Shown here one piece after another: positions 17,278 to 25,736 of a DNA stretch of 64,000 bases. The stretch lies in the NCBI GenBank assembly GCA_947498625.1, contig CANMKR010000001.1:488090-552089 (forward strand), in the 5' to 3' direction. The position numbers were made by a program, and so were the translations under genes. Positions within the stretch are counted from its first letter, which is position 1. Every line of letters starts with the position of its first letter. The notes under the pieces were generated by a model. The model was not told the DNA's origin, made no database searches, and saw only the letters and a list, made by a program, of their open reading frames with translations. Origin of the DNA: an uncultured Kangiella sp. (GTDB lineage: Bacteria; Pseudomonadota; Gammaproteobacteria; Enterobacterales; Kangiellaceae).

Positions 17278-18285
17278 CTATTTGCGAGTAAACCAAGTTA
17301 CTTCGCTTTCGTGATTTTTAAGTTGCTGTTCAACACCAAGGGTTAAAGCAAAAAGAGCCATGCGAACTTTAATGCCGTTATTGGATTGACGGAAGATTGC
17401 TAGATTGGGATTTCTGTTCATATCCTCGCTTAATTCGTTCGCATCAAGGCGTGAGTCACGCGGTAGAGGGTGCATGATAATCGTATTGTCGGCACAATAA
17501 TTATCATAAATATTTTGAGTTAAACGGTATTTGCCGCGATATAGATTGGCTTCTTCTTGAGTATCAAAGCGCTCTTCTTGCACTCGCGTCATATAGACCA
17601 CATCTTGATTGGCAAGTCCTGTAGAAAAATCTTGAGTAAAGGAAACCCGATGTCCGGCATCTTCACAAACGGCCATGATTTTTTCTGGCATGGTCAAAGC
17701 ATTGGGTGCGACAAACGTAAATTCGACATTAGGGAATAAACTTAAAACACGACTTAGAGAATGCACCGTTCGGCCATTTTTCAGATCGCCCACTAATGCG
17801 ATTCGCAAGGTTTCAATGGGTTTGCCGACTCTAAGTAATTCATCAAAAATAGTATAGGTATCCAGCAATGCTTGAGTGGGGTGCTCATTGGGACCGTCGC
17901 CACCATTGAGCACCGGCACCGTTGCCCCTTTTGCAAACTCGCTAACCGAGAAGGCTTCAGGGTGGCGCATGGCGATGGCATCAGCATAACCAGAAATTAC
18001 CTGAGCAGTATCAAACAATGACTCGCCTTTAGTGAGCGATGAGCTACCCATGCCTACGGTTTCCATCACTTTACCGCCAAGTAAATTGAAGGCGCTGGAA
18101 AAACTCACGCGAGTTCGAGTACTAGGTTCAAAAAATAAACTTGCTAGTATGGCTCCATCTAATACTGAGCAGCATTTCTTGCGCTCAACATAAGGTGTCA
18201 TTTGCGCTGCAACGGAGAGAACCTTTTCAACCGCTTCACGATCAAATTGTTCAATAGAAAGAATATGCTGACCTTGAAAATCCAT
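17278..18285 (-). CDS. pyrB: Aspartate carbamoyltransferase
   Basis: 335 residues, somewhat longer than the E. coli catalytic chain. The carbamoyl-phosphate signature STRTRVSF (55-62) and the HPTQALLD segment are present, with HPLPRDSRL near the C-terminal part. The enzyme starts pyrimidine synthesis from carbamoyl phosphate and aspartate. No pyrI gene follows; hemL is next. The leader carries an 8-bp inverted repeat (18301-18326) close to the start. pyrE of the same pathway is at 59881-60522. Confidence 0.95.
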   Translation of the reverse strand: MDFQGQHILSIEQFDREAVEKVLSVAAQMTPYVERKKCCSVLDGAILASLFFEPSTRTRVSFSSAFNLLGGKVMETVGMGSSSLTKGESLFDTAQVISGYADAIAMRHPEAFSVSEFAKGATVPVLNGGDGPNEHPTQALLDTYTIFDELLRVGKPIETLRIALVGDLKNGRTVHSLSRVLSLFPNVEFTFVAPNALTMPEKIMAVCEDAGHRVSFTQDFSTGLANQDVVYMTRVQEERFDTQEEANLYRGKYRLTQNIYDNYCADNTIIMHPLPRDSRLDANELSEDMNRNPNLAIFRQSNNGIKVRMALFALTLGVEQQLKNHESEVTWFTRK

Positions 18286-18300
18286 AACAAACCCAAATAC

Positions 18301-18326
18301 TTAAGCCTGTGAAATAATAGGCTTAA
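18301..18326. promoter_or_regulatory. Inverted repeat in the pyrB leader
   Basis: TTAAGCCT (18301-18308) and AGGCTTAA (18319-18326) flank a 10-base spacer, 16-41 bases upstream of the pyrB ATG on the minus strand. It could be a leader hairpin that masks initiation or an operator. No T-run follows, so classical attenuation is not supported. Confidence 0.35.
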
Positions 18327-18399
18327 TTCTAACATGAAGTTTACCGCATGTGGGAAAATTGCAAGGTCATCGATACTGGATTTAAATTGAATTAACTAA

Positions 18400-18428
18400 T
18401 TGGTATTTTGGCTAAGAATCATTAGAAT
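18400..18428 (+). promoter_or_regulatory. Candidate promoter of the rubredoxin gene
   Basis: TTGGTA (18400-18405), 17-base spacer, TAGAAT (18423-18428). The predicted transcription start lies about 40 bases before the GTG start at 18476. Confidence 0.55.
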
Positions 18429-18475
18429 AGCGCCTGTTATAGATTTATTGGCACACAGATTGATTGAGGTTTATT

Positions 18476-18664
18476 GTGGAATTTAAGAAGTACCGTTGTT
18501 TGGTTTGCGATTTTATTTACGATGAAGAAGCAGGTTGGGAAGAAGATGGAATCGCTCCTGGAACTAAGTGGGAAGATATCCCTGACGACTGGTATTGTCC
18601 AGATTGTGGTGTTGGTAAAGAAGATTTTGAATTAATGACGGATGAATTTAAAAAGTCGTTATAG
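18476..18664 (+). CDS. rubA: Rubredoxin
   Basis: 62 residues from a GTG at 18476, which has GAGG six bases upstream; this decides against the TTG four codons earlier. Two CxxC loops bind one iron: YRCLVCDFIYDE near the N-terminus and WYCPDCGVGKEDFE near the C-terminus. The wording between them (GIAPGTKWEDIPDDW) is that of standard single-domain rubredoxins. It is a small one-electron carrier; possible partners are alkane/fatty hydroxylases or reactive-oxygen detoxification, but none adjoins. It is transcribed alone, divergent from pyrB. Confidence 0.95.
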   Translation: MEFKKYRCLVCDFIYDEEAGWEEDGIAPGTKWEDIPDDWYCPDCGVGKEDFELMTDEFKKSL

Positions 18665-18677
18665 ATCTCGATTCCAA

Positions 18678-18703
18678 AAAAAAGCGCCAAATGGCGCTTT
18701 TTT
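18678..18703. terminator. Bidirectional terminator after rubA
   Basis: Stem AAAAAAGCGCCA / TGGCGCTTTTTT with a two-base centre (four-base functional loop) between the convergent rubA and GST genes. Confidence 0.85.
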
Positions 18704-18728
18704 AATGGGTAGTCTTCTAGATCTAATC

Positions 18729-19607
18729 TTAAACTAGCTTGTCTTGAGTTTTATTTTCAAAGTCAGACGCATCATGTCGCTCATGTAACTGCTCATGCGG
18801 TTCGCCCCAAGTGCGATTAACCATTCTGCCGCGTTGAACGGCAGGTCTTTGATCAATCATTTTGGCCCAGCGCATCACGTGGGTATATTTTTCCGCCTCT
18901 AAAAACTCAGCTGCATTGTATAAGCGACCTAAAACCAAGTTGCCATACCATGGCCAAATGGCGATATCAGCGATGCTATAGTCTTCACCACAAATATAAT
19001 TGGTATTCGCTAGCCGCTTGTCTAATACGTCCAACTGACGTTTAGTTTCCATGGTAAAACGGTCAATACAATATTCAATTTTAAAAGGCGCATAATTATA
19101 AAAATGACCAAAGCCACCGCCTAAATAGGGGGCGCTACCCATTTGCCAGAATAGCCAAGATAAAGTTTCTGCTTTTTTGTTCAAATCTTTAGGCACAAAC
19201 TGTTCAAACTTTTCAGCTAAATAAGAAAGAATCGCACCTGATTCAAATACCCTAATCGGCTCTTCGCCGCTATTGTCCAATAGTGCAGGAATTTTAGAGT
19301 TAGGATTAACGTCGACAAAACCACTACCGAACTGATCGCCATCAGTAATTTTAATCAGGTGCGCATCATACTCAGCTTCTTTAATACCTAATGCTAATAG
19401 TTCTTCCAGCATAATGGTAACCTTTACGCCATTGGGAGTGGCTAATGAATAGAGTTGCAAAGGGTGCTTCCCAACGTTAAGAGTTTGTTTGTGAGTGGCT
19501 CCAGCAATAGGGCGGTTTATTTTTGCCCATTCGCCACCACTTTCTGCATCCCATCGCCAAACTTTAGGGAGGATATAGTCTTTAGGTTGGTTTTCTTGTT
19601 CTGCCAT
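18729..19607 (-). CDS. yghU: YghU-type glutathione S-transferase / disulfide-bond oxidoreductase
   Basis: 292 residues. The N-terminal extension with ILPKVWRWD and the thioredoxin-fold segment LYSLATPNGVKVTIMLEEL match the YghU/YfcG group, which reduces small disulfides with two glutathiones in the cytosol. The FGSGFVDVNPNSKIPALLD and ESGAILSYLAEKF segments form the glutathione site. The helical C-terminal domain follows (about 140-265). Single gene between terminators, so expressed on its own. Confidence 0.92.
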   Translation of the reverse strand: MAEQENQPKDYILPKVWRWDAESGGEWAKINRPIAGATHKQTLNVGKHPLQLYSLATPNGVKVTIMLEELLALGIKEAEYDAHLIKITDGDQFGSGFVDVNPNSKIPALLDNSGEEPIRVFESGAILSYLAEKFEQFVPKDLNKKAETLSWLFWQMGSAPYLGGGFGHFYNYAPFKIEYCIDRFTMETKRQLDVLDKRLANTNYICGEDYSIADIAIWPWYGNLVLGRLYNAAEFLEAEKYTHVMRWAKMIDQRPAVQRGRMVNRTWGEPHEQLHERHDASDFENKTQDKLV

Positions 19608-19670
19608 CGGGTTCTCCTAGAATTACACTATCTATAGCTAATAAACGCTGGCTGCAGCATATCATTACAA

Positions 19671-19695
19671 AAAAAGCGCCAAATTGGCGCTTTTT
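19671..19695. terminator. Terminator downstream of erpA
   Basis: Stem AAAAAGCGCC (19671-19680) with GGCGCTTTTT (19686-19695), loop AAATT. For the minus-strand bactofilin-erpA unit the A-run on the left provides the U-tract. Confidence 0.8.
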
Positions 19696-19725
19696 AAAAT
19701 CGATAACTGTGCTCAAAAAGCCTAT

Positions 19726-20052
19726 TTAAATCGTGAAAGAGCTACCGCACCCACAAGTAGATTTGGCCAGAGGATTATTGATTAAGAATCTTGAACCTTG
19801 CAACCCTTCGGTGTAATCAATTTCTGAGCCCATTAAATATTGAAAGCTTAGGTGATCAATTAAGACTTTAACGCCGCCTTGCTCGATCAACATATCATTG
19901 TCTTTTTGCTGTTCATCAAAGCTGAAACCGTACTGGAAACCTGAACAGCCGCCGCCCGTCACAAAAACGCGCAGTTTCAGCTCTAGATTTTCTTCTTCTT
20001 CAATTAGCGTGCGAACTTTATTGGTTGCCGCTTCTGTTACGGTAATAGACAT
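19726..20052 (-). CDS. erpA: Iron-sulfur cluster insertion protein ErpA
   Basis: 108 residues, A-type carrier. The three conserved cysteines are present: one in [11 protein letters not shown] and two in CGCGSSF at the C-terminus. ErpA delivers [4Fe-4S] clusters to apo-proteins in the cytosol. It follows the bactofilin gene by 84 bases, as in other gammaproteobacteria where DUF6776, bactofilin and erpA are neighbours. Confidence 0.95.
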   Translation of the reverse strand: MSITVTEAATNKVRTLIEEEENLELKLRVFVTGGGCSGFQYGFSFDEQQKDNDMLIEQGGVKVLIDHLSFQYLMGSEIDYTEGLQGSRFLINNPLAKSTCGCGSSFTI

Positions 20053-20136
20053 AAGATTTAAACGTGATTACTTTTAGTAGTTACTTTCCATTATAGTCAT
20101 AAATGGGGACTCGGAGCTATGACTTCAAGTAAAAAG

Positions 20137-20559
20137 TTAGTGTTGTTCAGCGGCTTTTAAATCTTTCTCCTCGCTGATCTGAGATTGGTGTTCCAGTTTA
20201 GCTGCTTCACCCATTGCAAACATTTTACCATTCACTTCTGAGCCAGCATTCATTTCAATAACTTTGTAGTATAAGTCGCCTTCGACTTTAGCTCCAGGCT
20301 TTAGCTCAATTCGTTCGGCAGCATGCACATCGCCCTTAACATGACCAAAAATAACGATAAATGGCGCGAATAGGTTACCATTAACCTGACCATTTAAACC
20401 CACGGAAACGATGGCCTCTTTACTATGGTCACTGCGAACATCGCCTTGAATTTGACCATCAATAAATAAATTTCCAGAAATGTTAAAGTTGCCTTCTACT
20501 TGAGTGCCTTCGGCAATGATGGTATCGATTTGATTACCTTTGTTTTTGTTGCCCCACAT
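20137..20559 (-). CDS. Bactofilin (polymer-forming cytoskeletal protein)
   Basis: 140 residues. The central beta-helix core is clear: repeated short strands with GNFNISGNLFIDGQIQGDV, GQVNGNLFAPFIVIFGHVKGDV and AKVEGDLYYKVIEMNAGSEVNG. The C-terminal tail is charged and disordered (Glu/Lys/Gln rich). Bactofilins polymerise without nucleotides and position envelope-shaping enzymes, often at the membrane. It starts five bases after the stop of a DUF6776 membrane-protein gene, which may be its membrane partner. Confidence 0.93.
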   Translation of the reverse strand: MWGNKNKGNQIDTIIAEGTQVEGNFNISGNLFIDGQIQGDVRSDHSKEAIVSVGLNGQVNGNLFAPFIVIFGHVKGDVHAAERIELKPGAKVEGDLYYKVIEMNAGSEVNGKMFAMGEAAKLEHQSQISEEKDLKAAEQH

Positions 20560-20564
20560 AGCTT

Positions 20565-21335
20565 TTAGTTTCCTCCACTAGGAACATTATTTTCGGATAC
20601 ATCCAGATTGTTATTATTGTCCTTGGTGTTATTCAACTCAGTATCGTTCCAAGCAAAGTCTCGTAAAATAGACTTCCCATTACGACCATTGCTGGTAACG
20701 GTAACTCTGATTAATTCGGGCTCGAAATTTTCAGGAATGGCAAACAAACCAGTCCTAACTTCCATGTATTTGAATTTAAAATTTCTATCTTTAGCGGTTA
20801 AGGCTTCCAACTCATTAAAGTCAATAGCTTTAGCTTCACCGTCGGCCTGGCCGACTAAGCTGATTGCAAATTTACCACTAATATTTGCCGTTTGCTTTTT
20901 TGCTTGAGTAAGAATTAAACGATATTGATATTTAGTGGTAGCAGGCTCCCAACTGAAACTAGCAATTTGTAAACCTGATTCTACTGAGTCAGGATCAAAA
21001 ATACGCTGGAAAGCAGCCAGCTCTTTGTTGCGATTATTCAATTGCAGTTCTTGTTCGAAAATTTGCTTACGTAACTCTTGATTGATCGCTTTTTCCAATT
21101 CAAATTGCTGCTGCCAACGAACTGCATTGGCGTTAGCTTCCGATAAACTCGATTGTACTTGCGAAAATTGTTGTTCAGCTGTTTCCGAAAAATCATATTT
21201 CTTTTGGTTTAGCCAATAACCTAAAGCAGTAGCACCGATGACCACAAAAATAGAGGCCAGCGCGATCGCCCAGTACCAGTTGCTGGAACGGCGTTTTCGG
21301 ATCACGTAATCGGGCTTATGGTCTTCTTGTGTCAT
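20565..21335 (-). CDS. DUF6776 single-pass membrane protein
   Basis: 256 residues. There is a short basic cytoplasmic N-terminus, one transmembrane helix at about 20-44, then a coiled coil rich in Gln/Glu/Ala (about 52-110), and a C-terminal beta-rich domain (about 118-230) ending in an Asn/Asp-rich tail. The coiled coil and domain face the periplasm if the positive-inside rule holds. The gene is coupled to the downstream bactofilin gene. Function unknown; I infer an envelope or cytoskeleton-linked role from context alone. Confidence 0.85.
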   Translation of the reverse strand: MTQEDHKPDYVIRKRRSSNWYWAIALASIFVVIGATALGYWLNQKKYDFSETAEQQFSQVQSSLSEANANAVRWQQQFELEKAINQELRKQIFEQELQLNNRNKELAAFQRIFDPDSVESGLQIASFSWEPATTKYQYRLILTQAKKQTANISGKFAISLVGQADGEAKAIDFNELEALTAKDRNFKFKYMEVRTGLFAIPENFEPELIRVTVTSNGRNGKSILRDFAWNDTELNNTKDNNNNLDVSENNVPSGGN

Positions 21336-21422
21336 AATTGTTGAAAGTGTTTGTTCTCAAGCACATATTTACTTATTATGTAACTAATTGAATCTAATGG
21401 CTAAATTGTTTGTTTACAGGTT

Positions 21423-21455
21423 CAATCAAGATTTTGATTGGCTCATTGAATGAGC
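21423..21455. promoter_or_regulatory. Two adjacent inverted repeats upstream of the CLC gene
   Basis: CAATCAA-GATT-TTGATTG (21423-21440) is followed directly by GCTCATT-G-AATGAGC (21441-21455). They lie between the divergent DUF6776 and CLC genes and could be operators for either. No T-tract follows. Confidence 0.3.
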
Positions 21456-21511
21456 TTATTAGAACAAAAAATTTATCTCAAGGGAATTGACTTCGAAACA
21501 AGCTGTGACAT

Positions 21512-23365
21512 ATGACCTTAATTGACCGCTTAAGATTGAAACTGGGAGGCTTTGATGCGCTAGCATTAATGGCGGTTATCGGTTTGATTTGCGGTATTCT
21601 GGCCGGCGGTTCTAACATCCTATTTCGCCTATTTACTGAGTCCAGTATTGTATTATGGGCTCCTGATAATCTAAGAACCGATGAAACTGAGCGTGACTTT
21701 GAAGATATGTCTTGGATGTTTCGTTTGGCCTTGACCACCTTTGGTGGTTTGTTAGTGGGCTTAATTTTACAAAAGCTTGCGCCGCAAACCCGTCAAGTCG
21801 GTGTTTCCCATGTTTTAGAGCGTCTTAATTACCATCAAGGGAATTTACCGGTTAAAAACGGCATTGCGCAATTTTTTATTGGTGGTATGACTATTGCGTC
21901 GGGCCAATCGGTTGGTCGAGAAGGTCCTGGTATTCATTTAGGTTCAACGTCAGGCTCCTGGCTTGGACGAAAATTAAAGCTGCCCAACAATAGCACTCGC
22001 ATTTTAGTCGGCTGTGGTTGCGCGGCGGCTATTTCTGCTAGCTTTAATACGCCCTTGGCCGGGGTGATTTTTGCTATGGAAATCATTGTTATGGAATATG
22101 CGGTGGCTAGCTTTATTCCGATTATCCTGTCGTCGGTTGCCGGAGCCATTTTAACCCAATGGGTTTTTGGGCCTGATCCTGCTTTCGATGTGCCGTCGCA
22201 TTTAGATATCCAATCACTTTGGGAAATGCCGTATTTTTTATTGGTGGGTATTTTAGGTGGAACTTTAGCCAGCGCCTTTATCTTTTTGACTCGCAGAGTT
22301 GCAAGGCTCAGCAGGAAATGGCATGTCTGGGTTAAAACCACCGTGGCCGGTGCTAGTGTAGGCATTATCGCTATCGGTATCCCAGAAGTGATGGGGATAG
22401 GTTATGACACGGTTAATGGGGCTATTCATGATGAACTTTTGCTGAAAGTTTTGGTCTTGGCTTTGGCTGGTAAATTTGTGGCCACCATTATTTGTTCAGG
22501 CTTGTCATTACCGGGTGGTGTTATCGGTCCGACTTTATTTATGGGCGCTATGCTAGGCGGCGTTATGGGGAATATTGGGGGCAGCTTTTTCCCTGAATAT
22601 TCAAGCTTCGAAGGATTTTACGCGATTATTGGAATGTGTACTTTGATGAGCGCGGTGCTTCAAGCGCCATTAGCTGCTTTGATTGCTTTGTTGGAGCTGA
22701 CTAATAACCCGAACATTATTCTGCCGGGAATGTTTTCTATTGTTGTGGCTAATTTGGTGGTCACGCAAGTTTTTAAACAAAGAGCTTTCTGGGAAACACA
22801 AATGGGCGATCGTGGATTGGAAATCAAGGTGAATCCAATCAAACAGGTTCTCAGAAGCATTGGCGTAGCCGGAGTGATGGAACGAAACATGGTGGTTTCA
22901 AAACGCCTCAATACTCATTTAGAGTTGGAACTTTTGCTAAGAGATAACCCTCGTTGGGTATTGATTAAGGAAGAAGAGCAAATCATTTCCTTGATGGTCG
23001 CAAGTGATCTGGCTCGGTACTTACTTGAGATTGAAAAACAAATAAATGCTAGCGAACAAGTTGAAACAGAGCCCGAAACATCGCCCGAGCAAGAGCAAGA
23101 TACAAGTCTGCAATTAAAAGCTGATGACGATTTGATTGATTTGATGCAAATCCCTGCTAATCGTCAAGATTTGCTCTCTATTAATTTACAAGCGACCTTG
23201 GAAGAGACCTTCGACAAAATGGAGCAGCGTAAAATTACGGCGGCTTATGTCTACCGTTTAACAGCGGATGAGCAAGAAAGAATTTATGGTGTCATCACAC
23301 GTGAAATGATTACCGATCAGTATATTTTTGCCAAGAAAGACACTGGTCGTTTAGAAACTGCATAA
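21512..23365 (+). CDS. CLC-family chloride channel/transporter with C-terminal CBS pair
   Basis: 617 residues with about ten hydrophobic helices up to residue 420 and a cytosolic tail of two CBS-like segments (about 425-510 and 545-612). The gating glutamate motif GREGPGIHLG is intact (E137). The selectivity segment GSGIP of E. coli ClcA is altered (QVGVSHVL), and the inner proton-pathway glutamate position is Ile191 in FAMEII, where ClcA has IEE. This resembles CLC channels more than H+/Cl- antiporters. It may regulate chloride, pH or volume, with CBS tuning by nucleotides. No strong ribosome site is visible. hemJ follows by 14 bases. Confidence 0.9.
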   Translation: MTLIDRLRLKLGGFDALALMAVIGLICGILAGGSNILFRLFTESSIVLWAPDNLRTDETERDFEDMSWMFRLALTTFGGLLVGLILQKLAPQTRQVGVSHVLERLNYHQGNLPVKNGIAQFFIGGMTIASGQSVGREGPGIHLGSTSGSWLGRKLKLPNNSTRILVGCGCAAAISASFNTPLAGVIFAMEIIVMEYAVASFIPIILSSVAGAILTQWVFGPDPAFDVPSHLDIQSLWEMPYFLLVGILGGTLASAFIFLTRRVARLSRKWHVWVKTTVAGASVGIIAIGIPEVMGIGYDTVNGAIHDELLLKVLVLALAGKFVATIICSGLSLPGGVIGPTLFMGAMLGGVMGNIGGSFFPEYSSFEGFYAIIGMCTLMSAVLQAPLAALIALLELTNNPNIILPGMFSIVVANLVVTQVFKQRAFWETQMGDRGLEIKVNPIKQVLRSIGVAGVMERNMVVSKRLNTHLELELLLRDNPRWVLIKEEEQIISLMVASDLARYLLEIEKQINASEQVETEPETSPEQEQDTSLQLKADDDLIDLMQIPANRQDLLSINLQATLEETFDKMEQRKITAAYVYRLTADEQERIYGVITREMITDQYIFAKKDTGRLETA

Positions 23366-23379
23366 TTTCAGGATAAAAG

Positions 23380-23799
23380 ATGCTTTGGATTAAATCTCTG
23401 CATATTATTTTTATGGTCAGCTGGTTTGCTGGTATTTTTTATTTACCAAGAATTTTTGTCAATTTAGCCATGACTGAAAATGATGGGGCTTTTAATCAGC
23501 TCAACATTATGGCGCGCAAGCTTTATCGTTTTATTACGCCATTTATGGTCTTAACCCTAGTATTTGGTGTTTGGTTAACCAGCTATAACTGGGGCTATTA
23601 TAAAACCGCAGGCTGGTTTCATATCAAAATAGCTTTAGTGTTAGTCCTCGTGGTTTATCATTTTATTTGCGGTCACTTTCAAAAACAGTTTGCCGAAGGG
23701 CGCTGTTCGAAAAGTCACGTTTTTTTCCGTTGGTTTAATGAGTTTCCAGTGCTGATGTTAGTGGCGATAATTATTTTGGTTGTGGTCAGGCCTTTTTAG
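23380..23799 (+). CDS. hemJ: Protoporphyrinogen oxidase HemJ (UPF0093 membrane protein)
   Basis: 139 residues, four predicted transmembrane helices. The conserved His is near the N-terminus (KSLHIIFMVSWFAGIFYLPR) and the conserved Lys is in WFHIKIALV. HemJ oxidises protoporphyrinogen IX to protoporphyrin IX in the membrane, the next-to-last step of haem synthesis. It is downstream of the CLC gene, and a cysteine-rich DUF1272 gene converges on it with an 11-base gap. Confidence 0.9.
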   Translation: MLWIKSLHIIFMVSWFAGIFYLPRIFVNLAMTENDGAFNQLNIMARKLYRFITPFMVLTLVFGVWLTSYNWGYYKTAGWFHIKIALVLVLVVYHFICGHFQKQFAEGRCSKSHVFFRWFNEFPVLMLVAIIILVVVRPF

Positions 23800-23810
23800 C
23801 AATTTGCGAC

Positions 23811-24119
23811 TCATCGATTTTCAGGTGGTATATCCTTAATCGATTCTGCGAAAGCTAAATGCTCTGACGTATCGATGGGTTTGAATACTTTTTCACTAGA
23901 AGCAGGATATTGTTTTAAGCTAACACCGGTCTGATATTCTTCCTTAGGTCGAATGGGTCTGGAGCTAAATCCGCCACCACAATTAGGACAAACGTTGTTT
24001 AATATATTTTCAACACAGCTTTGACAAAAAGTACATTCAAAACTGCAAATCATAGCGTCGGTAGCAGCTGCAGATAAAGACTTATCACAGTGTTCACAAG
24101 ATGGTCTAAGTTGAAGCAT
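23811..24119 (-). CDS. DUF1272 cysteine-rich zinc-binding protein
   Basis: 102 residues. The first 55 residues carry four CxxC-type knuckles: CEHC, CTFC, a nearby SCVEN cysteine and CPNCGGGF. This matches DUF1272, a small probable zinc-ribbon protein. The C-terminal half is low-complexity and charged, without motifs. Function unknown. It has its own transcription unit and converges on hemJ. Confidence 0.85.
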   Translation of the reverse strand: MLQLRPSCEHCDKSLSAAATDAMICSFECTFCQSCVENILNNVCPNCGGGFSSRPIRPKEEYQTGVSLKQYPASSEKVFKPIDTSEHLAFAESIKDIPPENR

Positions 24120-24194
24120 GGCTTATCATCCCCGGAATATTCATCAGCAAATAATAGCATAGCAGATGAAGAATCTGCCAACAGCAAAGGTCGA

Positions 24195-25556
24195 TTAGTT
24201 TTTGCTTTTAGTATCTCTTGGCTTAAACTCTAAAACTGTAGCATTGATGCAGTATCGAGGTAGTCCATTAGGTCCATCATCGAACACATGGCCTAAATGA
24301 ATCCCAGTAGATTTTGAACGAAGTTCTGTTCTTATCATGCCATAGCTGGTGTCGAGGTGCTCAGTTACAGAATCTTTTACAGGACGGGTAAAAGATAGCC
24401 AGCCGGTACCTGAGTTAAAGCGGTCTCGAGTATCGAACAAAGCCGCACCGCTGAGTTTATCGGTAAAGATACCATCTGGAGTATTTTTAAAAATCTCGTA
24501 TTCCTTACAAAAGCGGCCATCGGTACCTTTTTGAAAAGCCACCTTATAAGCTTCACTATCGCCTAATTTAAAAGCGCCAAAAACTTTGTAGAATTCTTTG
24601 GCGCTTAAGTAACCTTGATGGCCGAATACTTCTTTACCATCTTCTAAAAATAAAATGGTTGGGGTCGCCCAAGTTGGTGATGAAATTGAAAGCTGTTCAA
24701 GTTGCGAAGCATAGCGAAAGGTTAAAGGGATATTGCCTTGATAATCGTTGGCTACATCTTTTTTGAACTTCTCACAATAAGGGCAGTAATTTTCAGAATC
24801 AACAACCACAATCTGTTTGCCATTTAATAACTTTGAGTTATCAACTTTTGCCACCTGCTCATTAGGATCGAACTTGATACCGGTTGAATGATCTGGGCAA
24901 TAACCATTAGGATTTTTTTGCAAATAATCTTGATGGTATTCTTCGGCAGGATGAAATGCATCAAGTGGTTTTACTATGGTGGCAATTTTTCCATAGCCGG
25001 CTTTTGATAATAGTGGCTGATAAATATTAATCAACTCATTGGCAACAGCAATTTGTTCAGGGCTATTGGTTAATATGGTAGATCGATATTGGGTACCAAT
25101 ATCATTACCCTGACGATTCATCTGTGTTGGGTCGTGAGCTTCAAAGTAATCTTTCAAAATGGTTGCTAAAGAAATTTGTTGTGGATTAAATGTTACTTTA
25201 ACTACTTCGGCATAATTATCCGGATTGTTTTTGTGTTTGCGCTGTATGATTTGCTGATACTCTGGCGCAAAACCGCGGCCATCGGCATAGCCAGATACCG
25301 CATCTATCACACCTGGTAATGCTTCTAAGCGCTTTTCAGCACCCCAAAAACAACCTTCACCTAATATAATCGAGTCCAGTTGTTTAGTGGCGGGCATTTC
25401 TTCGGATATGGAAACTTTTGCCAGCTCAGTTTTGTTTGAGTCGATTGGTACTTGAGCAGATGTCTTATTTTGCAGTGCAACATAGAGTCCGGCGGTCAGC
25501 AATGATGCAACCACTAGTGTGCTTATTATTTTCATAATCATAGAATTTGTTAACAT
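24195..25556 (-). CDS. Methionine sulfoxide reductase fusion MsrA-thioredoxin-MsrB, envelope-targeted
   Basis: 453 residues. An N-terminal hydrophobic segment (best from M8, residues 9-28) suggests export or anchoring. The MsrA domain (about 60-225) has GEGCFWG with catalytic C69 and C220 near its end. A thioredoxin-like domain (about 245-328) carries CPYC (258-261). The MsrB domain (about 335-447) has catalytic C436 in RYCINA. The resolving Cys in the usual SGCGWPSF loop is Thr384 (SGTGWLSF), the zinc CxxC pairs are absent, and an unusual C350 is present. It repairs both methionine sulfoxide diastereomers, probably in the periplasm. None of the three possible ATG starts has a clear ribosome site. 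Confidence 0.92.
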   Translation of the reverse strand: MLTNSMIMKIISTLVVASLLTAGLYVALQNKTSAQVPIDSNKTELAKVSISEEMPATKQLDSIILGEGCFWGAEKRLEALPGVIDAVSGYADGRGFAPEYQQIIQRKHKNNPDNYAEVVKVTFNPQQISLATILKDYFEAHDPTQMNRQGNDIGTQYRSTILTNSPEQIAVANELINIYQPLLSKAGYGKIATIVKPLDAFHPAEEYHQDYLQKNPNGYCPDHSTGIKFDPNEQVAKVDNSKLLNGKQIVVVDSENYCPYCEKFKKDVANDYQGNIPLTFRYASQLEQLSISSPTWATPTILFLEDGKEVFGHQGYLSAKEFYKVFGAFKLGDSEAYKVAFQKGTDGRFCKEYEIFKNTPDGIFTDKLSGAALFDTRDRFNSGTGWLSFTRPVKDSVTEHLDTSYGMIRTELRSKSTGIHLGHVFDDGPNGLPRYCINATVLEFKPRDTKSKN

Positions 25557-25682
25557 TACTGATTTAGATAACGGCTTTTAGATAAAGTTACATAGAAATT
25601 CATATAAAAATTACCTTAAGAAGTGTAAATATAGCGTGCATATAGATTTCTAATAGCGACTTGGATGCTATTGGTGGCCGTA

Positions 25683-25710
25683 TTGCAAATCTAAAATTAG
25701 TGATTACAAT
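25683..25710 (+). promoter_or_regulatory. Candidate promoter of the lipoxygenase gene
   Basis: TTGCAA (25683-25688), 16-base spacer, TACAAT (25705-25710). The predicted RNA starts about 20 bases before the TTG start codon. The region also holds the divergent Msr-fusion upstream sequence. Confidence 0.45.
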
Positions 25711-25736
25711 CAATAGTCTAATAAGGATTACAATTA

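Noticed and set aside
21934-22365. 143-codon antisense open frame inside the CLC gene
   Set aside because: The sense frame is an unbroken CLC protein; the antisense translation has no family features and mirrors membrane-protein codons.
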